DNA of 64,000 nucleotides, from contig NZ_JAPZVP010000010.1 in the NCBI RefSeq assembly GCF_027622875.1, positions 124,001 to 188,000 on the forward strand. Reading direction: 5' to 3'. The position numbers were made by a program, and so were the translations under genes. This document shows positions 16,141-25,377 of this stretch, in pieces. Each line of letters begins with the position of its first letter. Position 1 is the stretch's first letter. This DNA comes from Glycomyces luteolus. Lineage in GTDB: Bacteria > Actinomycetota > Actinomycetes > Mycobacteriales > Micromonosporaceae. The notes below the pieces were generated by a model. That model worked only from the letters and a program-made list of their open reading frames with translations, was not told the origin of the DNA and ran no database searches.

Positions 16141-16593
16141 ACGGAGGTGCGCGTTGGGGCGTTCGGCCGCGTCCGCGAATTCGGGCATCACGGCGACAAC
16201 CACGCCGTTCTCCCGCAGCATCGCGTCGCCGCCGGGCGCGTCGACGAAGTTCAGCGGCTCGCCGAGGGCGTACACGACCCTGGTGACGCCCGCGGCGATG
16301 AGCAGCCGCGCGCACGGGTCGGGGCGGGAGGCGCGGTGGCCGCACGGTTCCATGGAGGAGTAGGCGGTGGCGCCGCGCGCGGCGCCGCCCGCCGCGCGGA
16401 GGGCGACCTCCTCGGCGTGGTCGTTCGGGTCCTCGGCGCGGGACCAGCCTTCGCCGACGGCGCGGCCGTCCGCGACGATCACGGCGCCGACGCTGAAGGC
16501 GGTCGTGGAGGGCGGGCAGCGTTCGGCCAGTTCGACGGCGCGCGCCATCCAGCGCGCATCATCCCCTGTGGAGTAGTCTTCGGCGTTCGGCAC
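16138..16593 (-). CDS. RibD/CDA-type zinc deaminase
   Basis: A 151-residue protein of the cytidine-deaminase superfamily. The zinc site is complete: His and catalytic Glu in DPNDHAEEVALRAAG, and the two cysteines in MEPCGHRASRPDPCARLLIAAGVTRVVYAL, the spacing of the riboflavin-specific deaminase domain (RibD-N). No reductase domain is attached, and no other riboflavin gene is near, so the substrate could be another pyrimidine or a modified base. GTG at 16593 is chosen because TACGGT stands six bases upstream. Confidence 0.88.
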   Translation of the reverse strand: MPNAEDYSTGDDARWMARAVELAERCPPSTTAFSVGAVIVADGRAVGEGWSRAEDPNDHAEEVALRAAGGAARGATAYSSMEPCGHRASRPDPCARLLIAAGVTRVVYALGEPLNFVDAPGGDAMLRENGVVVAVMPEFADAAERPNAHLR

Positions 16594-16605
16594 AGTCCCA
16601 CCGTA
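16593..16605 (-). promoter_or_regulatory. Leaderless -10 box of the deaminase gene
   Basis: TACGGT on the minus strand (16605-16600) lies six bases before GTG at 16593. Confidence 0.6.
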
Positions 16606-16766
16606 CCGCCGATGGCGCCGGCTCCGACGCCACGAGGCGGTAGTCACCGGTCGTTGCCGGGGGCCGATACCATGTGGGAGTCCCCCGACACTCCAGCCAC
16701 GTCAGACGTGCGCGCGGCGAACGAGTCCAGAGGCCCGCGGGTCGCCGATCAAGTGAGGTGCAGTAG

Positions 16767-18113
16767 TTGTCCGTCCAGTCCCCTCCCGCTCCGACACAGG
16801 CGCCCAGCGCACCTGCTGCAACCGGGCAGCGACGGTTCGACCGCGTGCTGGCCGCGCTGCGGTTCACGCCAGGGCAGCTGCGCGGCGTGCTCGCCGTCGT
16901 CGGCGCGCTCATCCTCGGCGCCGGGATCACCGGCATGACCGCGATCCTCGCGAAGTCGGCCGTCATCGAAGAGACCACCAGCCAGTCCGGTCGGCTCTCC
17001 GTGGCCGCCCTCTCGCTGTACCAGGCGCTCTCGCAGGCCGACGCGACCGCGGCGTCCTCGTACCTGACGGCGGGCACGCCCTCCGATGAGATGAACGAGA
17101 CCTACCGCGAGGCGATGCGCGACGCGACCGTGGCACTGGCAACGGCCGCAGGCGAAGTGAAGACCCCAGCGGACACCGCGCTGGTGGCCGAGCTCAACGC
17201 GCGCATGCCGGTCTACACGGGCCTGGTGGAGACCGCCCGCACGTTCAACCGCCTCGGCGAGCCCGTCGGCGCGACCTACCAGGAGCAGGCCTCCACGCTC
17301 ATGCGCGAGGAGATGCTGCCCAAGGCGCACGACCTCCAGGAGAACTCGCTCGGGCAGCTCAACGAGTCGCGCTCGGACGCCGCGGCGTTCCCGTGGGCGG
17401 CCGCCGCGCTGGCGGCGGCGGCGCTCGGGACGCTCGTGTGGGCCCAGATGTGGCTCTCGCGCAAGACGAACCGCGTGTTCAACCTGGGGCTCGTGGGCAG
17501 CACGGTGCTGCTCGTGGCCTTCGCCGGATGGCTGGCGATGGCCTCGCTGGCTTCGGCGAGCCACACCAACCGGTCCCATGAGGACGGTTCGGCGCCCCTG
17601 GAACTGCTCGCCCAGGCCGAGATCACCGCCCAGCAGGCGCGCGCCGAGGAGTCCCTCTTGCTCATCGCCCGCGGCGAGGACGCCAAGGCCGCCGAGCGCT
17701 TCGAGGAGCACTTCAAGGCGCTCGCCGACCCCGGCAAGCTGCTCGACAAGCTCGACGAGGTGTTCGCGGGCGACCCCGAGCTCTCCAAGAACATCGACAC
17801 CGCCCGCGAGGCCGCCGAGACCTGGCGGGCCGGGCACGACGAAGTCGTCAAACTCGCCCAGGGCGGCCAGTACACCGACGCCGTCGCGCTCGTCGTCGGC
17901 GAGAGCGACACCAGCCTGTGGGCGTCCTTCACGACCCTCAACGACGCCCTGACCGAAGCGACGGACATCAGCGCCGACCGCTTCGCCGAGGCCACCAACG
18001 ACGCCCAGCGGTCCCTGTCGGGCGCCGCGGCCGGGCTCGCGGCCCTCGCGCTCGGCGCGCTCATCAGCGCCGCGGTCGGCATCCAGCTTCGAGTGGCGGA
18101 GTACTACGCATGA
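16767..18113 (+). CDS. glnX: GlnX-like membrane sensor protein
   Basis: A 448-residue membrane protein with four hydrophobic helices: about 37-62, 208-228, 238-259 and 418-440. The first pair encloses an extracytoplasmic helical domain (65-207) and the second pair another (260-417); both look like tandem four-helix sensory domains. TTG at 16767 has GAGGTG six bases upstream. In mycobacteria Rv0412c (GlnX), GlnH and PknG are adjacent, and GlnX passes the amino-acid signal captured by GlnH to the kinase PknG. The same order here, with ATGA overlap to glnH, supports that role. Confidence 0.88.
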   Translation: MSVQSPPAPTQAPSAPAATGQRRFDRVLAALRFTPGQLRGVLAVVGALILGAGITGMTAILAKSAVIEETTSQSGRLSVAALSLYQALSQADATAASSYLTAGTPSDEMNETYREAMRDATVALATAAGEVKTPADTALVAELNARMPVYTGLVETARTFNRLGEPVGATYQEQASTLMREEMLPKAHDLQENSLGQLNESRSDAAAFPWAAAALAAAALGTLVWAQMWLSRKTNRVFNLGLVGSTVLLVAFAGWLAMASLASASHTNRSHEDGSAPLELLAQAEITAQQARAEESLLLIARGEDAKAAERFEEHFKALADPGKLLDKLDEVFAGDPELSKNIDTAREAAETWRAGHDEVVKLAQGGQYTDAVALVVGESDTSLWASFTTLNDALTEATDISADRFAEATNDAQRSLSGAAAGLAALALGALISAAVGIQLRVAEYYA

Positions 18114-19066
18114 TTCGACACCAGCTCCGGCTCGCGGCCGCTGCCGCCGCCTGCCTCGTCCTCGCCGCCTGCTCGCAGCCGGCCGACATGGGGCCGCCGG
18201 AGGTCGACGTCCCCACCCCGCTGCCCTCGGGGATCAACTTCTCCCCCGAGATCGAGACCGAACCGGTCGACGAGAGCTGCTCGCCGCTCGCCTCCTACAA
18301 CCCCGGCGCGGCCACCGCCGAGCAGGCCAAGGCGCAGCTCGACAACCAGGACCAGATCAGCATCGGCGTCAGCCAGTCCACGAACCTCATGGGCTACATC
18401 GACCCGGCCACGAACGTCCCGTCCGGCTTCGACATCGACATCGCCACCGCGGTCGCCCACTCGATCCTCGGCCCCGACGCGACCATCCGCTGGGTCCCCA
18501 TGACCTCCGGGGAGCGCGAGGGCGCCGTCAACGACGACCGGGTCGACATGGTCGTGCGCACCATGACCATGAACTGCAAGCGCTGGGCCAATGTGGAGTT
18601 CTCCGCGGAGTACTTCCACGCCGGGCAGCGCCTCCTCGTGCCCAAGGCCTCCGGCATCGAGAGCCTCGCCGACCTCGCCGACGACCACCTCGTGTGCACC
18701 GGCGACGGCTCCACCTCGGTGCGCACCATCGCCGAGCAGTCGGAGGCCCAGGCCGTCACCGTGCCCGACTTCAACGACTGCCTGATCCTGCTCCAGCAGG
18801 GCACCGTCGACGCCATCACCAGCGACGACACGATCCTTGCGGGCATGGCCGTCCAGGACCCGACGCTCCACGTCGTCGGCGAGGCCTTCTCCCAGGAGCC
18901 CTACGGGATCGCGTTCCAGAAGGGCAACACCGACCTCGCCCGCTACGTCAACAAGGCCCTCGCCGAGATCATCGCGAACGGCACCTGGCAGACCGCCTAC
19001 GACAAGTGGCTCAAAGGACCGCTGGGCGTCGCGGGCGCCCCGCCGAGCCCCCAGTACCGGGATTAA
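18110..19066 (+). CDS. glnH: GlnH-like amino-acid-binding lipoprotein
   Basis: A 318-residue periplasm-facing solute-binding protein (family 3). The lipobox is LAAC with Cys21, so it is membrane-anchored. The SBP_bac_3 domain spans about 85-315 (ISIGVSQSTNLMGYIDPATNVPSGFDIDIATAVA...VDMVVRTMTMNCKRWANVEFSAEYF...QEPYGIAFQKGN). No ABC permease or ATPase is nearby; the partner is the sensor GlnX, whose stop overlaps its ATG. In mycobacteria the homologue binds aspartate and glutamate for PknG signalling; the ligand here is inferred. Confidence 0.93.
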   Translation: MIRHQLRLAAAAAACLVLAACSQPADMGPPEVDVPTPLPSGINFSPEIETEPVDESCSPLASYNPGAATAEQAKAQLDNQDQISIGVSQSTNLMGYIDPATNVPSGFDIDIATAVAHSILGPDATIRWVPMTSGEREGAVNDDRVDMVVRTMTMNCKRWANVEFSAEYFHAGQRLLVPKASGIESLADLADDHLVCTGDGSTSVRTIAEQSEAQAVTVPDFNDCLILLQQGTVDAITSDDTILAGMAVQDPTLHVVGEAFSQEPYGIAFQKGNTDLARYVNKALAEIIANGTWQTAYDKWLKGPLGVAGAPPSPQYRD

Positions 19067-19075
19067 GGGAGCGCC

Positions 19076-21514
19076 ATGAGCGACCAGCAGCCGCCGCCAG
19101 AGCACACCCAGCGGTACCTCCCGGGCTCGTACCAGCCCGAGGGCGAGGCCACCGACACCGTCAGCATCCGCAAGCGCCTCAACACGCCCCCGGCGGTGCC
19201 GCCGCAGCCGGGCTTCGCGCCCGCGCCGCCCGGCCCGCCCGGGACCAACGCCGTGCCGCCCGCACCGCCCATGCAGCCGGCGCTCGCGCCGAACTCGGCC
19301 CCGCCGATGCCCTCCCCCGCCGCGCCGCCGATCTCGCCGCCGCTGCCGCAGCCAGGGACGCAGGGCATGGTCCCCGCGGGCGTCGTGCAATCGCCGCCCC
19401 CGGCCCCCTACCGGGCCCCCGCGGCACCGCTGCCGCAGCCGATCACCGGGCCCGTCACGCGCTCCACGACCACCAGCGCCCGCCAGCGCGGCGGCCTCTC
19501 CGACATGCCGCCCGTGCCGCCGCGCGACCCCGCCGAAGCGGTCATGGAGCACCCGCAGGTGCCCGAGCACAAGCGGTTCTGCTCCGCGTGCGGCAAGCCC
19601 GTCGGTCGGCCCCAGGCCGGGCGCGCGGGCCGCGTCGAGGGCTACTGCGCGCACTGCCGCACCCGCTACTGGTTCACGCCCTCGCTCAGCCCCGGCGACG
19701 TGCTCTCCGACCGCTACGAGGTGCTCGGCGCGATCGCCCACGGCGGTCTCGGCTGGATCTACCTCGCCAACGACAAGAACTTCGCCGACGACCTGACACA
19801 GCGCTGGGTCGTCATCAAGGGCCTCATCAACACCTCCGACGAGGACGCGATCGAGGCCGCGATCAACGAGCGGCGCTTCCTCGTCGGCATCGACCACCCC
19901 AACGTGGTCGACATCCACGACTTCGTCACGGCCGCCGACCCGCGCTCGGGCCAGCTCCAGTCGTACATCGTCATGGAGTACCTGGCCGGGAAGTCCCTGC
20001 GGGACATCAGGGACGCGGTCGACGAGAACGGCGAGCGCCACCCGCTGCCGCTGGAGCAGGTGCTCACCTACACCGCCGAGCTGCTGCCCGCGTTCAGCTA
20101 CCTGCACGACCGGGGCCTGCTGTTCTGCGACTTCAAGCCGGACAACATGATCCACGTCGAGACCTGGCTCAAGCTCATCGACCTCGGCGCGGTGCGCCAC
20201 GTCGACGACATGGAGTCGGCGATCTACGGCACCCCCGGATACTCGGTGCCCAACGACGAGATCCTGTCCGTCGGGCCCTCGGTGACCTCGGACCTGTACA
20301 CCATCGGCCGCTCGATGGCCGTCCTCGCGCTCGACTTCAAGGGCTTCACGAGCACCTACCGCGACAAGCTGCCGCCCGCCTCAGAGGCGCCCGTGTTCAA
20401 CGAGTTCGGGGCCTTCCACCGGCTGCTGCTGCGCGCCACGAACGCCGACCCGCGCTCGCGGTTCCAGGACGCCGACGAGATGCGCACCCAGGTGCGCGGC
20501 GTCCTGCACGAGGTGCAGTCGGTGCAGAAGGGCGAGCCGCGCTTCGAGCCGTCCACATTGTTCAGCGGCGAGCAGGCGGTGTTCGGCGAACCCGACGTGG
20601 AGTACGACATCCACGCCGTGGGCGACCCGTTCGACGTGGCGCACGCGCTGCCCACGCCGATGGTCGACCTCGCCGACCCGATGGCCGCGTTCATGGCGAC
20701 GCTCCAGGCCACCGACGCCGCGGGCATCCTCGCGGAGCTCAACGCCGCGCCGGTGCAGAGCCCCGAAGTGCAGCTGCGGCGCGTGCGCACCCTGGTCAAC
20801 GCCGGCGACCTGCACCAGGCAAACGCCGCGCTCGACCAGTTCGCGCAGCGCGAGGGCAACACCTGGCAGGTCACCTGGCTGCGCGGCACGATCTCGCTGC
20901 TGGCGGCCGATTTCCACACGGCCGCAGCGCATTTCGACGCCGTCTACTCGCACCTCCCCGGAGAGCTGGCCCCGCGCCTGGCGCTGGCGGCGTGCGCGGA
21001 GATGGCGGGCCGCCGGGACCTGGCGCTGCCGCACTACACGCGGATCTGGACGTGCGACCACCGGTTCGTCTCGGCCGCTTACGGACGGGCGCGGCTGCTG
21101 GACCTCGAGGGCAATTCGACGGAGGCGATCTCGACGCTGCATCAGGTCCCGAAGACCTCGGCGCAGTACGGGATCGCGCAGACCGCGGCGATCCAGACCG
21201 CGCTGCACTCGCGCACGTCGCCGCCCTCGCTGCTCGACCTGCACCACATGGCGGGGCGGCTGGACGAGCTGAAGCTCGAACCGCGGCGTCGGCACCTCGT
21301 GTCGACCCGCATCCTCCATCTCGCGCTGGACACGGTGCAGCGGACCGGTCCCGCGCACGAGCCGCGCGTGTTCGGCGCGCAGCCGGAGGAGCGGGAGCTG
21401 CGCCTGGCGCTGGAGCGGACGTACCGTGACCTCGCCCATGCCTGCACCCGCAGGGAGGACCAGGTGTACTACTTCGACCTGGCGAACACCCACCGCCCCC
21501 GCACGATGCTGTAG
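19076..21514 (+). CDS. pknG: Serine/threonine protein kinase PknG
   Basis: An 812-residue soluble kinase with PknG architecture. Residues 1-150 are Pro-rich and disordered, with possible phosphorylation sites. A rubredoxin-like metal centre follows: CSACGKPVG (about 168) and YCAHCRTRYW (about 193). The kinase domain (about 208-460) has the P-loop AIAHGGLG, catalytic Lys in WVVIKGL, a catalytic loop FCDFKPDN lacking the usual HRD arginine, and DLG in place of DFG, all PknG traits. The C-terminal 300 residues are TPR-like helices. In relatives it adjusts the TCA cycle and glutamate metabolism through the FHA protein GarA. Lies 9 bases after glnH and 12 before a PP2C gene. Confidence 0.96.
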   Translation: MSDQQPPPEHTQRYLPGSYQPEGEATDTVSIRKRLNTPPAVPPQPGFAPAPPGPPGTNAVPPAPPMQPALAPNSAPPMPSPAAPPISPPLPQPGTQGMVPAGVVQSPPPAPYRAPAAPLPQPITGPVTRSTTTSARQRGGLSDMPPVPPRDPAEAVMEHPQVPEHKRFCSACGKPVGRPQAGRAGRVEGYCAHCRTRYWFTPSLSPGDVLSDRYEVLGAIAHGGLGWIYLANDKNFADDLTQRWVVIKGLINTSDEDAIEAAINERRFLVGIDHPNVVDIHDFVTAADPRSGQLQSYIVMEYLAGKSLRDIRDAVDENGERHPLPLEQVLTYTAELLPAFSYLHDRGLLFCDFKPDNMIHVETWLKLIDLGAVRHVDDMESAIYGTPGYSVPNDEILSVGPSVTSDLYTIGRSMAVLALDFKGFTSTYRDKLPPASEAPVFNEFGAFHRLLLRATNADPRSRFQDADEMRTQVRGVLHEVQSVQKGEPRFEPSTLFSGEQAVFGEPDVEYDIHAVGDPFDVAHALPTPMVDLADPMAAFMATLQATDAAGILAELNAAPVQSPEVQLRRVRTLVNAGDLHQANAALDQFAQREGNTWQVTWLRGTISLLAADFHTAAAHFDAVYSHLPGELAPRLALAACAEMAGRRDLALPHYTRIWTCDHRFVSAAYGRARLLDLEGNSTEAISTLHQVPKTSAQYGIAQTAAIQTALHSRTSPPSLLDLHHMAGRLDELKLEPRRRHLVSTRILHLALDTVQRTGPAHEPRVFGAQPEERELRLALERTYRDLAHACTRREDQVYYFDLANTHRPRTML

Positions 21515-21526
21515 CGAAGGAGCCCT

Positions 21527-22594
21527 ATGCAGCCCTCACCCACTTTGGGCGCCGCGAAGCGTTGCACCGCTTGCGGTCTCCCCGCCGACATCGGCCGCTA
21601 CTGCGAGGATTGCGGCGGCGACCTGGAGGAGTTCGCTGTCCCGGCCGAGGCGGCCCCCTGGCTCTCCTCCGTTGCCGCAGAGGAGAACACCGATCACCCG
21701 GGCGGCTCCGACGACCACACCTCGTTCCAGCTGCCCGGTATCGGCGCGGCCACCGACGTGGGCCACCGGCACCACTACAACCAGGACTCGATCGCGATCG
21801 CGGTCGCCGACGACGGGCGGAAGATCGCCGTGGTCTGCGACGGCGTCTCGGGCGCCTCGGACTCCGAGCGCGCGTCACTCGCAGGGGTGGAAGCGGCTGT
21901 GACGGAGATCCGCGCGGCCCTCGGCGAGGGCCTGACGGCGGAGGACGCGTCGCGTCGCGGAGTGGGCGCGGCCCATTCGGCGGTGGCCGCGGTCGGGAAG
22001 CAGTACCCGAACTCGCCGCCGTCCTCCACGTACGTCTCGGCCGTGGTCGAGGGGAACCAGGCGATCCTGTGCTGGGTCGGCGATTCGCGGGCGTACTGGG
22101 CCGGCGAGAAGGAGGCGAGATGCCTCACTGTCGACGACACGATCCAGGCCCGGCTGGAGTACCAGGGCGTGGATCCGGCCGACGAGCGGTACAAGAACCC
22201 GTACGCGAAGGCCCTGCTCGCGTGGCTCGGCGCGGACGCTCCGGCACTGAACCCGAACCTCCTCCGCGTGGAATTGGGCGGGGGCCATGTCGTAGTGTGC
22301 AGCGATGGTCTGTCGCGCTATTTCAATGACGATCACGACCTTCTGCCACTGCCGGACGGCAGCGTTGGCGACAAGGCGGTAGCGTTGACACGACAAGCGC
22401 TCGCCAACGGCGGGCACGACAACATCAGTGTCGCGGTGGTGGAACTCGAATCCCCCGGTTCGGTCCAGGCCGAAGGGCATGCGCAGGAGCATGCCGGCCC
22501 GGACGTCCAGGATCAGGGTGACGGGTCCGCCCCGCCGCTCGGTGTCGTCAGCGAGGCCGAGTACACCCAAATGCTTGGAGGGGGACGACCTTGA
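21527..22594 (+). CDS. PP2C-type Ser/Thr protein phosphatase with zinc ribbon
   Basis: A 355-residue phosphatase. Residues 12-32 form a zinc ribbon ([20 protein letters not shown]). The PP2C domain (about 75-300) has the metal-binding motifs [46 protein letters not shown] and [13 protein letters not shown], so Mn/Mg-dependent catalysis is expected. A disordered tail follows. The operon position directly after pknG suggests it reverses PknG phosphorylation. The last codon overlaps the TTG start of the FHA gene (TTGA). Confidence 0.93.
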   Translation: MQPSPTLGAAKRCTACGLPADIGRYCEDCGGDLEEFAVPAEAAPWLSSVAAEENTDHPGGSDDHTSFQLPGIGAATDVGHRHHYNQDSIAIAVADDGRKIAVVCDGVSGASDSERASLAGVEAAVTEIRAALGEGLTAEDASRRGVGAAHSAVAAVGKQYPNSPPSSTYVSAVVEGNQAILCWVGDSRAYWAGEKEARCLTVDDTIQARLEYQGVDPADERYKNPYAKALLAWLGADAPALNPNLLRVELGGGHVVVCSDGLSRYFNDDHDLLPLPDGSVGDKAVALTRQALANGGHDNISVAVVELESPGSVQAEGHAQEHAGPDVQDQGDGSAPPLGVVSEAEYTQMLGGGRP

Positions 22595-23793
22595 CCTACC
22601 AGCCGACCTACGGCGGTGCCCCACAGCCGGGCGGGTACCAGTGCGCCTGCGGGGCCTTCCCGCAAGCCCAGTTCTGCGAGCAGTGCGGAACGCCCAACCC
22701 GGCGTGGCAGCAAGGCCAGCCCCCGCAATCGCCGGCCTTCGGCCAGGGCTACGCGCCGAACGACCCTTACGGGCAGCCTCAGGACCCGTACGGGCAGCAG
22801 CAGCCCGGCTACGGCCAGCAGCAGGACCCCTACGGCCAGCCCCAGCAGCAGGACCCCTACGGGCAACCGCAGCAGGGCTACGGCCAGCAGGACCCCTACG
22901 GGCAGCCGTCGCAGCCGCAGGACCCTTACGCTCAGCCTCAGCAGGGCTACGGGCAGCAGGACCCCTACGGCCAGCAGCAGCCGCAGCAGGGGTACGGCCA
23001 GGACCCTTATGGCCAGCCGTCCCAGCCCCAGCAGCAGGACCCCTACGGGCAGCAGCAGCAGGGCTACGGCCAGGACCCTTACGCGCAGCCGCAGCAGCAG
23101 GACCCCTACGGTCAGCAGCAGGGCTACGGCCAGCAGGACCCGTACGGCCAGCCCCAGCAGCAGGACCCCTACGGGCAACCGCAGCAAGGCTACGGCCAGG
23201 ACCCTTACGCGCAGCAGGCGTACGGCGCGGCGCCGACCTCGGCCCCGCCCGGGCCGCCTCCGGGCGTCCCGGCAGCGCCGTTCGGCGCCCCGACCTCCGC
23301 GCCGCCCGCGTCGGCGACCGGCGGGTTCTCGATGCCGGACGCGCAGCCGAGCGACCTCGCCTCGAACTACGCCCCTCCCGGCCAGGCGGCCACCCGCTGG
23401 GGTGTCGCCGTCACGGCCGACCAGGGCTACTTCAACAAGGTCGCGGCCTCTGACGGAGCCTCGCAGCTGCAGTACCCGTCGTTCGCGAAGCCGCGCCGCT
23501 TCCCGCTCGACAAGCCGGACCTCACGATCGGCCGCTACAGCGCCAAGCGCGGCGTCACCCCGGACATCGACCTGTCCGGCGACGTGGCCGACCCGGGCGT
23601 GAGCGCGCAGCACGCGAAGCTGTTCTCCAAGCCCGACGGCTCCTGGACGATCATGGACGTCGGCTCCTCGAACGGCACGTTCCTCAACGGCTCCGACGAG
23701 CCGCTGGCGCCGAACGTGGAGTTCCCGGTGGGCGACGGCACCTACATCAACATCGGGGCGTGGACGCGCCTCACGGTGCACTACGAGGGTTAA
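22591..23793 (+). CDS. FHA-domain protein with zinc ribbon and long PYGQ repeats
   Basis: A 400-residue protein. Residues 18-32 ([16 protein letters not shown]) form a zinc ribbon like that of the adjacent phosphatase. Residues 45-210 consist of Gln/Tyr/Gly/Pro repeats ([13 protein letters not shown] and variants). The C-terminal 120 residues are a forkhead-associated domain with the phosphothreonine-binding residues GR ([11 protein letters not shown]), Ser/His (VSAQHAKLF) and SSNGTFLN. In mycobacteria PknG acts through the FHA protein GarA; this one may be the kinase target or a scaffold. TTG at 22591 is preceded by GGAGGGGG with six-base spacing. Confidence 0.92.
   Translation: MTYQPTYGGAPQPGGYQCACGAFPQAQFCEQCGTPNPAWQQGQPPQSPAFGQGYAPNDPYGQPQDPYGQQQPGYGQQQDPYGQPQQQDPYGQPQQGYGQQDPYGQPSQPQDPYAQPQQGYGQQDPYGQQQPQQGYGQDPYGQPSQPQQQDPYGQQQQGYGQDPYAQPQQQDPYGQQQGYGQQDPYGQPQQQDPYGQPQQGYGQDPYAQQAYGAAPTSAPPGPPPGVPAAPFGAPTSAPPASATGGFSMPDAQPSDLASNYAPPGQAATRWGVAVTADQGYFNKVAASDGASQLQYPSFAKPRRFPLDKPDLTIGRYSAKRGVTPDIDLSGDVADPGVSAQHAKLFSKPDGSWTIMDVGSSNGTFLNGSDEPLAPNVEFPVGDGTYINIGAWTRLTVHYEG
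22741..23222 (+). repeat. Coding tandem repeats of a DPYGQ/GYGQ unit
   Basis: About 480 bases of imperfect direct repeats built on CAGGACCCCTACGGGCAG- and CAGGGCTACGGCCAG-like units, inside the FHA gene. Copies vary in order and in synonymous sites, so the array is old enough to have diverged but still prone to expansion or contraction. Confidence 0.9.
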
Positions 23794-23798
23794 GACGC

Positions 23799-23838
23799 AC
23801 GCGTAAGGGCCCGGTCCTCGGACCGGGCCCTTACGCGT
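23799..23838. terminator. 19-bp perfect hairpin, bidirectional terminator
   Basis: ACGCGTAAGGGCCCGGTCC (23799-23817) and its exact complement (23820-23838), separated by two bases. It sits between the end of the FHA gene (23793) and the convergent hydrolase (23844) and closes the signalling operon. Confidence 0.85.
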
Positions 23839-23843
23839 ATCCC

Positions 23844-24734
23844 TTACTCGCCCAAGAAGCTCCTCACCCGGGCGCTGACGGCCGGGTTCATCAGGACCTT
23901 GCGGTGGCCCAGGCCCGTGGTCGCCATGAGCTCCGCGTTCGGCCACGTGTTTGCAAGGGCCTGGCCGTGGCGGAACGGGTTGGGCCGGTCGCCCTGGTCG
24001 TGGACGATGAGCACCGGCGCGTCGAGTTCGATGCCGCGCAGCGAGAAGTCCTCGAGCCGCACCCCCGACTTGGCCTCGCCCAAGGGCACCAGCCGCTGGA
24101 AGATGCGGGGGCCGACCGGGACGATCGCGCCGATCGTGTCCCTGAAGCCCTCCTCGCCGCCGATGAACGGCGCGAGCATCGCGAACCGCACCCCGGCCGT
24201 GTCGACCTCGCTCTGGACCAGCCCGTGGACCGAGCTGAGCGCGCCCATCGAATGGGCCACAACGGCGTAGGGTGCGCCGAACTTCTCCAGGACCACGTTC
24301 ATCGCCTCGATCAAGTGGAGGCCGTTCGCGTGCCGGTCGCCCCACGGGCCCGGCCCGGCGTTGCCGTGGCTCGGCGCGTCGAAGGCGACCACCCGGTAGC
24401 CCGAGGCGACCAGGTTCGCCGCGATGAACTTGAAGTCGCCCGTCGAGCCGCCCCAGCCGTGCACGAGGAAGACGAGCGGGCCCTCGCCCCAGTCGTAGCC
24501 CCACAGGTTGGTGCCGAGGCACTCGAGCTCGAACACGTGCGAGCCGGCCGGGGCCTCCCCGCGCAGGCGCTTCTCCGGGCCGGCCGGAAGCCGGAACCAC
24601 AACTCGCACAAGACCTTCGCGGCCCGGTCGGGCGCGACGCGCTCGGCGGCGGCGAAGCCGGAGCGCACATACCAAGGAGCACGAACGGTCGTGCTTTTCT
24701 TTTTCACCACGGGGGTCGAGGCAGTGGACGCCAT
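23844..24734 (-). CDS. Alpha/beta-hydrolase
   Basis: A 296-residue alpha/beta-fold hydrolase. The oxyanion region is FLVHGWGGSTGDF, the nucleophile elbow AHSMGALSS (Ser about 167), a likely acid lies in HDQGDRPNPF and the catalytic His in TTGLGHRKVLM. There is no signal peptide; the N-terminus is Lys-rich. ATG at 24734 has GGAAGG seven bases upstream. It follows the tetR gene by 17 bases on the same strand, so both are probably one transcript. Substrate is not predictable; an ester or lipid-like compound sensed by the TetR protein is a guess. Confidence 0.9.
   Translation of the reverse strand: MASTASTPVVKKKSTTVRAPWYVRSGFAAAERVAPDRAAKVLCELWFRLPAGPEKRLRGEAPAGSHVFELECLGTNLWGYDWGEGPLVFLVHGWGGSTGDFKFIAANLVASGYRVVAFDAPSHGNAGPGPWGDRHANGLHLIEAMNVVLEKFGAPYAVVAHSMGALSSVHGLVQSEVDTAGVRFAMLAPFIGGEEGFRDTIGAIVPVGPRIFQRLVPLGEAKSGVRLEDFSLRGIELDAPVLIVHDQGDRPNPFRHGQALANTWPNAELMATTGLGHRKVLMNPAVSARVRSFLGE
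24678..24695 (-). promoter_or_regulatory. Second TetR-type half-site pair inside the hydrolase gene
   Basis: AGCACGA (24678-24684) and TCGTGCT (24689-24695), the same seven-base arms as the palindrome in front of tetR but separated by four bases. It lies over codons 14-19 of the hydrolase gene. Confidence 0.45.
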
Positions 24735-24750
24735 GAGCGGGCCTTCCTGG

Positions 24751-25332
24751 TTAGCTCTGGAGACTGTCGATCAGTCGGTTGAACGCCGACCACGCGCGGT
24801 CGGCGGCGTCGGGATAGGACAGGATGCGGCTCATCCAGTTGTAGGACAACAGAATGCCGAACACCTCCTGTGCCACCTGGAAGACGTCGGTGTCTTCGGG
24901 GAACTCGCCCTGGGACACCGCCGTTGCGGCGATCCGGGCGAGCGTCTCAAGCAGCTCGCGCTGCTCCGAGGCCATGAAATCGTGCAGCGGCCCCGGCAGG
25001 TCGTCGAACTCGGCGGCGGCCGCCAGGAACAGGCAGCCGCCCGGATGCGAATACCACTGCATCCAGTACTCGACGATGGCCTGCAGACGCGTGATCCCGC
25101 GCGGCTTCGCCAGCGCGGGCCGGATCACCTCGTCGACGAACTGCTCCCCGTTGCGCTCCATGCAGGCCAGCTGGAGCGCCTCCTTCGACTTGAAGTGGGC
25201 GTACAGGCCCGACTTCGACATGTCGGCGGCGGCGGCGAGCGATCCGATGGTCAGCCCCGACAGCCCCGAGTAGCGGGCCATCCGGACCGCTTCATCGAGG
25301 ATCGCCTGCCTCGTCATCTCGCCTTTGCGCAC
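24751..25332 (-). CDS. TetR-family transcriptional regulator
   Basis: A 193-residue repressor. The N-terminal helix-turn-helix is clear (TRQAILDEAVRMARYSGLSGLTIGSLAAAADMSKSGLYAHFKSKEALQLACM), and the ligand domain (residues 60-193) resembles the TetR_C group with the GGCLFLAAAAEFDDLPGPLHD segment. GTG at 25332 is chosen: a -10 box TATTTT stands six bases upstream and a 14-base palindrome overlaps it, which suggests a leaderless, self-repressed gene. Downstream partner is the alpha/beta-hydrolase. Confidence 0.92.
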   Translation of the reverse strand: MRKGEMTRQAILDEAVRMARYSGLSGLTIGSLAAAADMSKSGLYAHFKSKEALQLACMERNGEQFVDEVIRPALAKPRGITRLQAIVEYWMQWYSHPGGCLFLAAAAEFDDLPGPLHDFMASEQRELLETLARIAATAVSQGEFPEDTDVFQVAQEVFGILLSYNWMSRILSYPDAADRAWSAFNRLIDSLQS

Positions 25333-25357
25333 GACCTAAAAATAGCACGATCGTGCT
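25332..25357 (-). promoter_or_regulatory. Leaderless -10 box and palindromic operator of tetR
   Basis: -10 TATTTT on the minus strand (25344-25339), six bases from GTG at 25332. The perfect palindrome AGCACGATCGTGCT (25344-25357) abuts it on the upstream side and would block RNA polymerase. Probable site of TetR autoregulation. Confidence 0.65.
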
Positions 25358-25377
25358 GGAAATTCTACGGGCAGGAG

